This document shows, piece by piece, positions 62,838-64,000 of a stretch of DNA of 64,000 nt. Origin of the DNA: Udaeobacter sp963725505 (GTDB lineage: Bacteria; Verrucomicrobiota; Verrucomicrobiia; Chthoniobacterales; UBA10450); assembly GCA_963725505.1 (NCBI GenBank), contig CAVRYN010000008.1, positions 1-64,000 of the forward strand, read 5' to 3'. Position numbers and translations under genes: made by a program. The notes under the pieces are model-generated. The model was not told the origin of the DNA, made no database searches, and worked only from the letters and a program-made list of their open reading frames with translations. Numbering within the stretch: the stretch's first letter is position 1; every line of letters begins with the position of its first letter.

Positions 62838-63458
62838 ATGGAACCGGACGCAGTTCAGAAGTATTGCGGCCTGATGGCTGAAATCAAAAAGCGCACCGCT
62901 GTTATCGATGCGTTCACTGATGGAATCGCGCACGCCGTCTACAAGGCGACGACAATCGAGTCGATTTACCTTCAGTTCCGAAAAATCCTCGAATCAATCG
63001 CGTTAGGCTCGCTCGTGGCCAACAAGGAAGTTTTCTCCGCTGTATACCAGGATTTTGCAAGATACTGGAATGCTGAGCTCCTTGTTAAGGACATCGAACG
63101 AGTAAATCCCCGCTTTTATCCTCGACCAATTGTCCAGAAGCCGAGTAAACGGCCCGGCATAAAGATGGACTGGGAAGCAAGAGGAGAGGGCTTCCTCACA
63201 CAGGACGACCTCATCAAGTTATGCAAGAAGTGCGGCGCGATTATGCACTCGGGCAACCCGTACGGCTCCCAGGTCGACTTCGCTTACTACGAAAAGAATA
63301 TTCCGCATTGGCGAGAGCGCATCGTAAACCTGCTCAATTCTCACCTGATAACGTTAGTCAATGATCCGAATGTATATCTCATTCAGATGGGGACGGCGAC
63401 GGCCCATCCCACCTACACAGCCTTCGCGCCAGCAGAGCCTCCGCGGGCGAGCGCCTGA
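62838..63458 (+). CDS. Unknown protein
   Basis: 206 residues. Helical N-terminal half (MAEIKKRTAVIDAFTDGIAH, FRKILESIALGSLVANKEVF), a basic middle (RPIVQKPSKRPGIKMDWEAR), a motif with CKKCGAIMHSGNPYGSQVDF (two Cys, possibly metal-binding) and a short hydrophobic end. Resembles no family I know. A similar-looking unknown gene follows on the same strand (63590), so both may belong to one accessory module. Confidence 0.55.
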   Translation: MEPDAVQKYCGLMAEIKKRTAVIDAFTDGIAHAVYKATTIESIYLQFRKILESIALGSLVANKEVFSAVYQDFARYWNAELLVKDIERVNPRFYPRPIVQKPSKRPGIKMDWEARGEGFLTQDDLIKLCKKCGAIMHSGNPYGSQVDFAYYEKNIPHWRERIVNLLNSHLITLVNDPNVYLIQMGTATAHPTYTAFAPAEPPRASA

Positions 63459-63589
63459 CCAATCGCTGGAGCTGACGGCGAGCCGGTGTTATATCCAGTT
63501 TTCTCATGAATTCCTTTCTTTATCCTGCTACAACGCGCTCTCTGGCTCGCTGCAGTTCATCTCGGTCTCGTTAGCTCTCATCCCGCGCC

Positions 63590-64000
63590 ATGTCTAGCTT
63601 CACATCCAATATCCCATGGAGCGAAATCGGTTGCGAGCACGCGCGTACACTCATCGAACAGTGCGATAAAATGAGCCGCATCTTCGCCAAGGCTCTCGAA
63701 GGCGTGCGCGGCGCGACGATTCCAGATTTCCAATCCGCGAAGTGGCGATACGAGTTCTGCATTTTCATCATGTTCTGGCTCTGGTATGTCGGCAATTCAC
63801 CTAAGTTCACGCGCGATGGAGCGACGAAACCGCTACTGGACGCCTTTCATCGGGAATGCTGTCGGGCTTTTTTGCAGGTGAACCTGATTGAGAACATGCC
63901 CGACGCGGTTCGACGGTGGGAGGATGATGTTGAAGCGAGATTCCTCTCGTACAAGGACGCGTACGACGGTCGCTCGGCCGACATACGCGAGGATCCATAT
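63590..64000 (+). CDS. Unknown protein, 3' part cut by window edge
   Basis: 137 codons from ATG 63590 (MSSFTSNIPWSEIGCEHART) to the edge. Helical, with aromatic-rich patches (WRYEFCIFIMFWLWYVGNSP) and no signal peptide. No recognised domain. Confidence 0.5.
   Translation, partial: MSSFTSNIPWSEIGCEHARTLIEQCDKMSRIFAKALEGVRGATIPDFQSAKWRYEFCIFIMFWLWYVGNSPKFTRDGATKPLLDAFHRECCRAFLQVNLIENMPDAVRRWEDDVEARFLSYKDAYDGRSADIREDPY

Overview
This window looks like a chromosomal contig from a GC-moderate, Gram-negative soil-type bacterium. LptF/G, a PagL-like lipid A deacylase, an LpxB N-terminal-domain protein, lipoproteins and an RND/MMPL exporter all imply an outer membrane. The very dense short palindromic repeats, small gene remnants, DUF5069 and a Dop/PafA-family protein fit best with the Verrucomicrobia (Spartobacteria/Chthoniobacterales-like). 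That placement is inference; no rRNA is present to prove it. There are three intact tRNAs (Asn-GTT, initiator Met-CAT, Arg-ACG) and two tRNA fragments.

Layout. 1-3757: minus-strand MMPL exporter, lipoprotein and internally deleted FAD oxidoreductase, resembling the edge of an aryl-polyene-type cluster. 3.9-8.4 kb: LptF/G, Kelch propeller, polytopic glycosyltransferase. 8.5-9.0 kb: tRNA-Asn / GIY-YIG ORF / tRNA-Asn remnant, then initiator tRNA. 9.1-17 kb: DUF72, methyltransferase, DUF2062, D-Ala-D-Ala carboxypeptidase, phosphofructokinase, CtlX-type hydrolase, PLD-like protein, argG fragment. 17.6-22.6 kb: accessory secreted proteins (DUF1254/1214, NHL propeller, Cys-rich protein). 23.3-31.7 kb: phenylalanine/tyrosine breakdown with its pterin cofactor supply (HPPD, homogentisate dioxygenase, GTP cyclohydrolase I, a three-domain PTPS protein, SDR, phenylalanine hydroxylase); the matching pterin-carbinolamine dehydratase is at 59.5 kb. 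31.9-41.3 kb: ECF sigma/anti-sigma, L,D-transpeptidase, TreZ, membrane protein, MDR reductase, small proteins. 41.4-45.9 kb: sucC and sucD separated by a repeat-flanked four-helix-bundle gene, a hydrolase and two VOC genes. 46-53 kb: envelope genes, RluA, accB-accC. 53-59 kb: thiE, PfkB kinase, PAP2, nuclease, tRNA-Arg, glycosyltransferase. 60-64 kb: DUF559 nuclease between two palindromic elements, Dop-like gene, two unknown genes.

Two features dominate. First, intergenic (and some genic) space is packed with at least seven families of 60-160 bp imperfect palindromic repeats; some have entered reading frames without closing them. Second, at least eight genes carry single-base frameshifts. 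Several are explained by +/-1 in a short homopolymer, and one is in the normally essential accC, so many are probably read/consensus errors rather than true pseudogenes. In contrast, several genes are genuinely truncated or internally deleted (FAD oxidoreductase, DNA methyltransferase, argG tail, GT2 tail, second PfkB tail), which points to frequent deletion.

The best candidates for undescribed biology are: the BH4 module with a triple PTPS fusion; a DUF559 endonuclease associated with a palindromic element family; a very small GIY-YIG cassette between tRNA-Asn copies; and a four-helix-bundle cassette with a 16-bp perfect inverted repeat between sucC and sucD.
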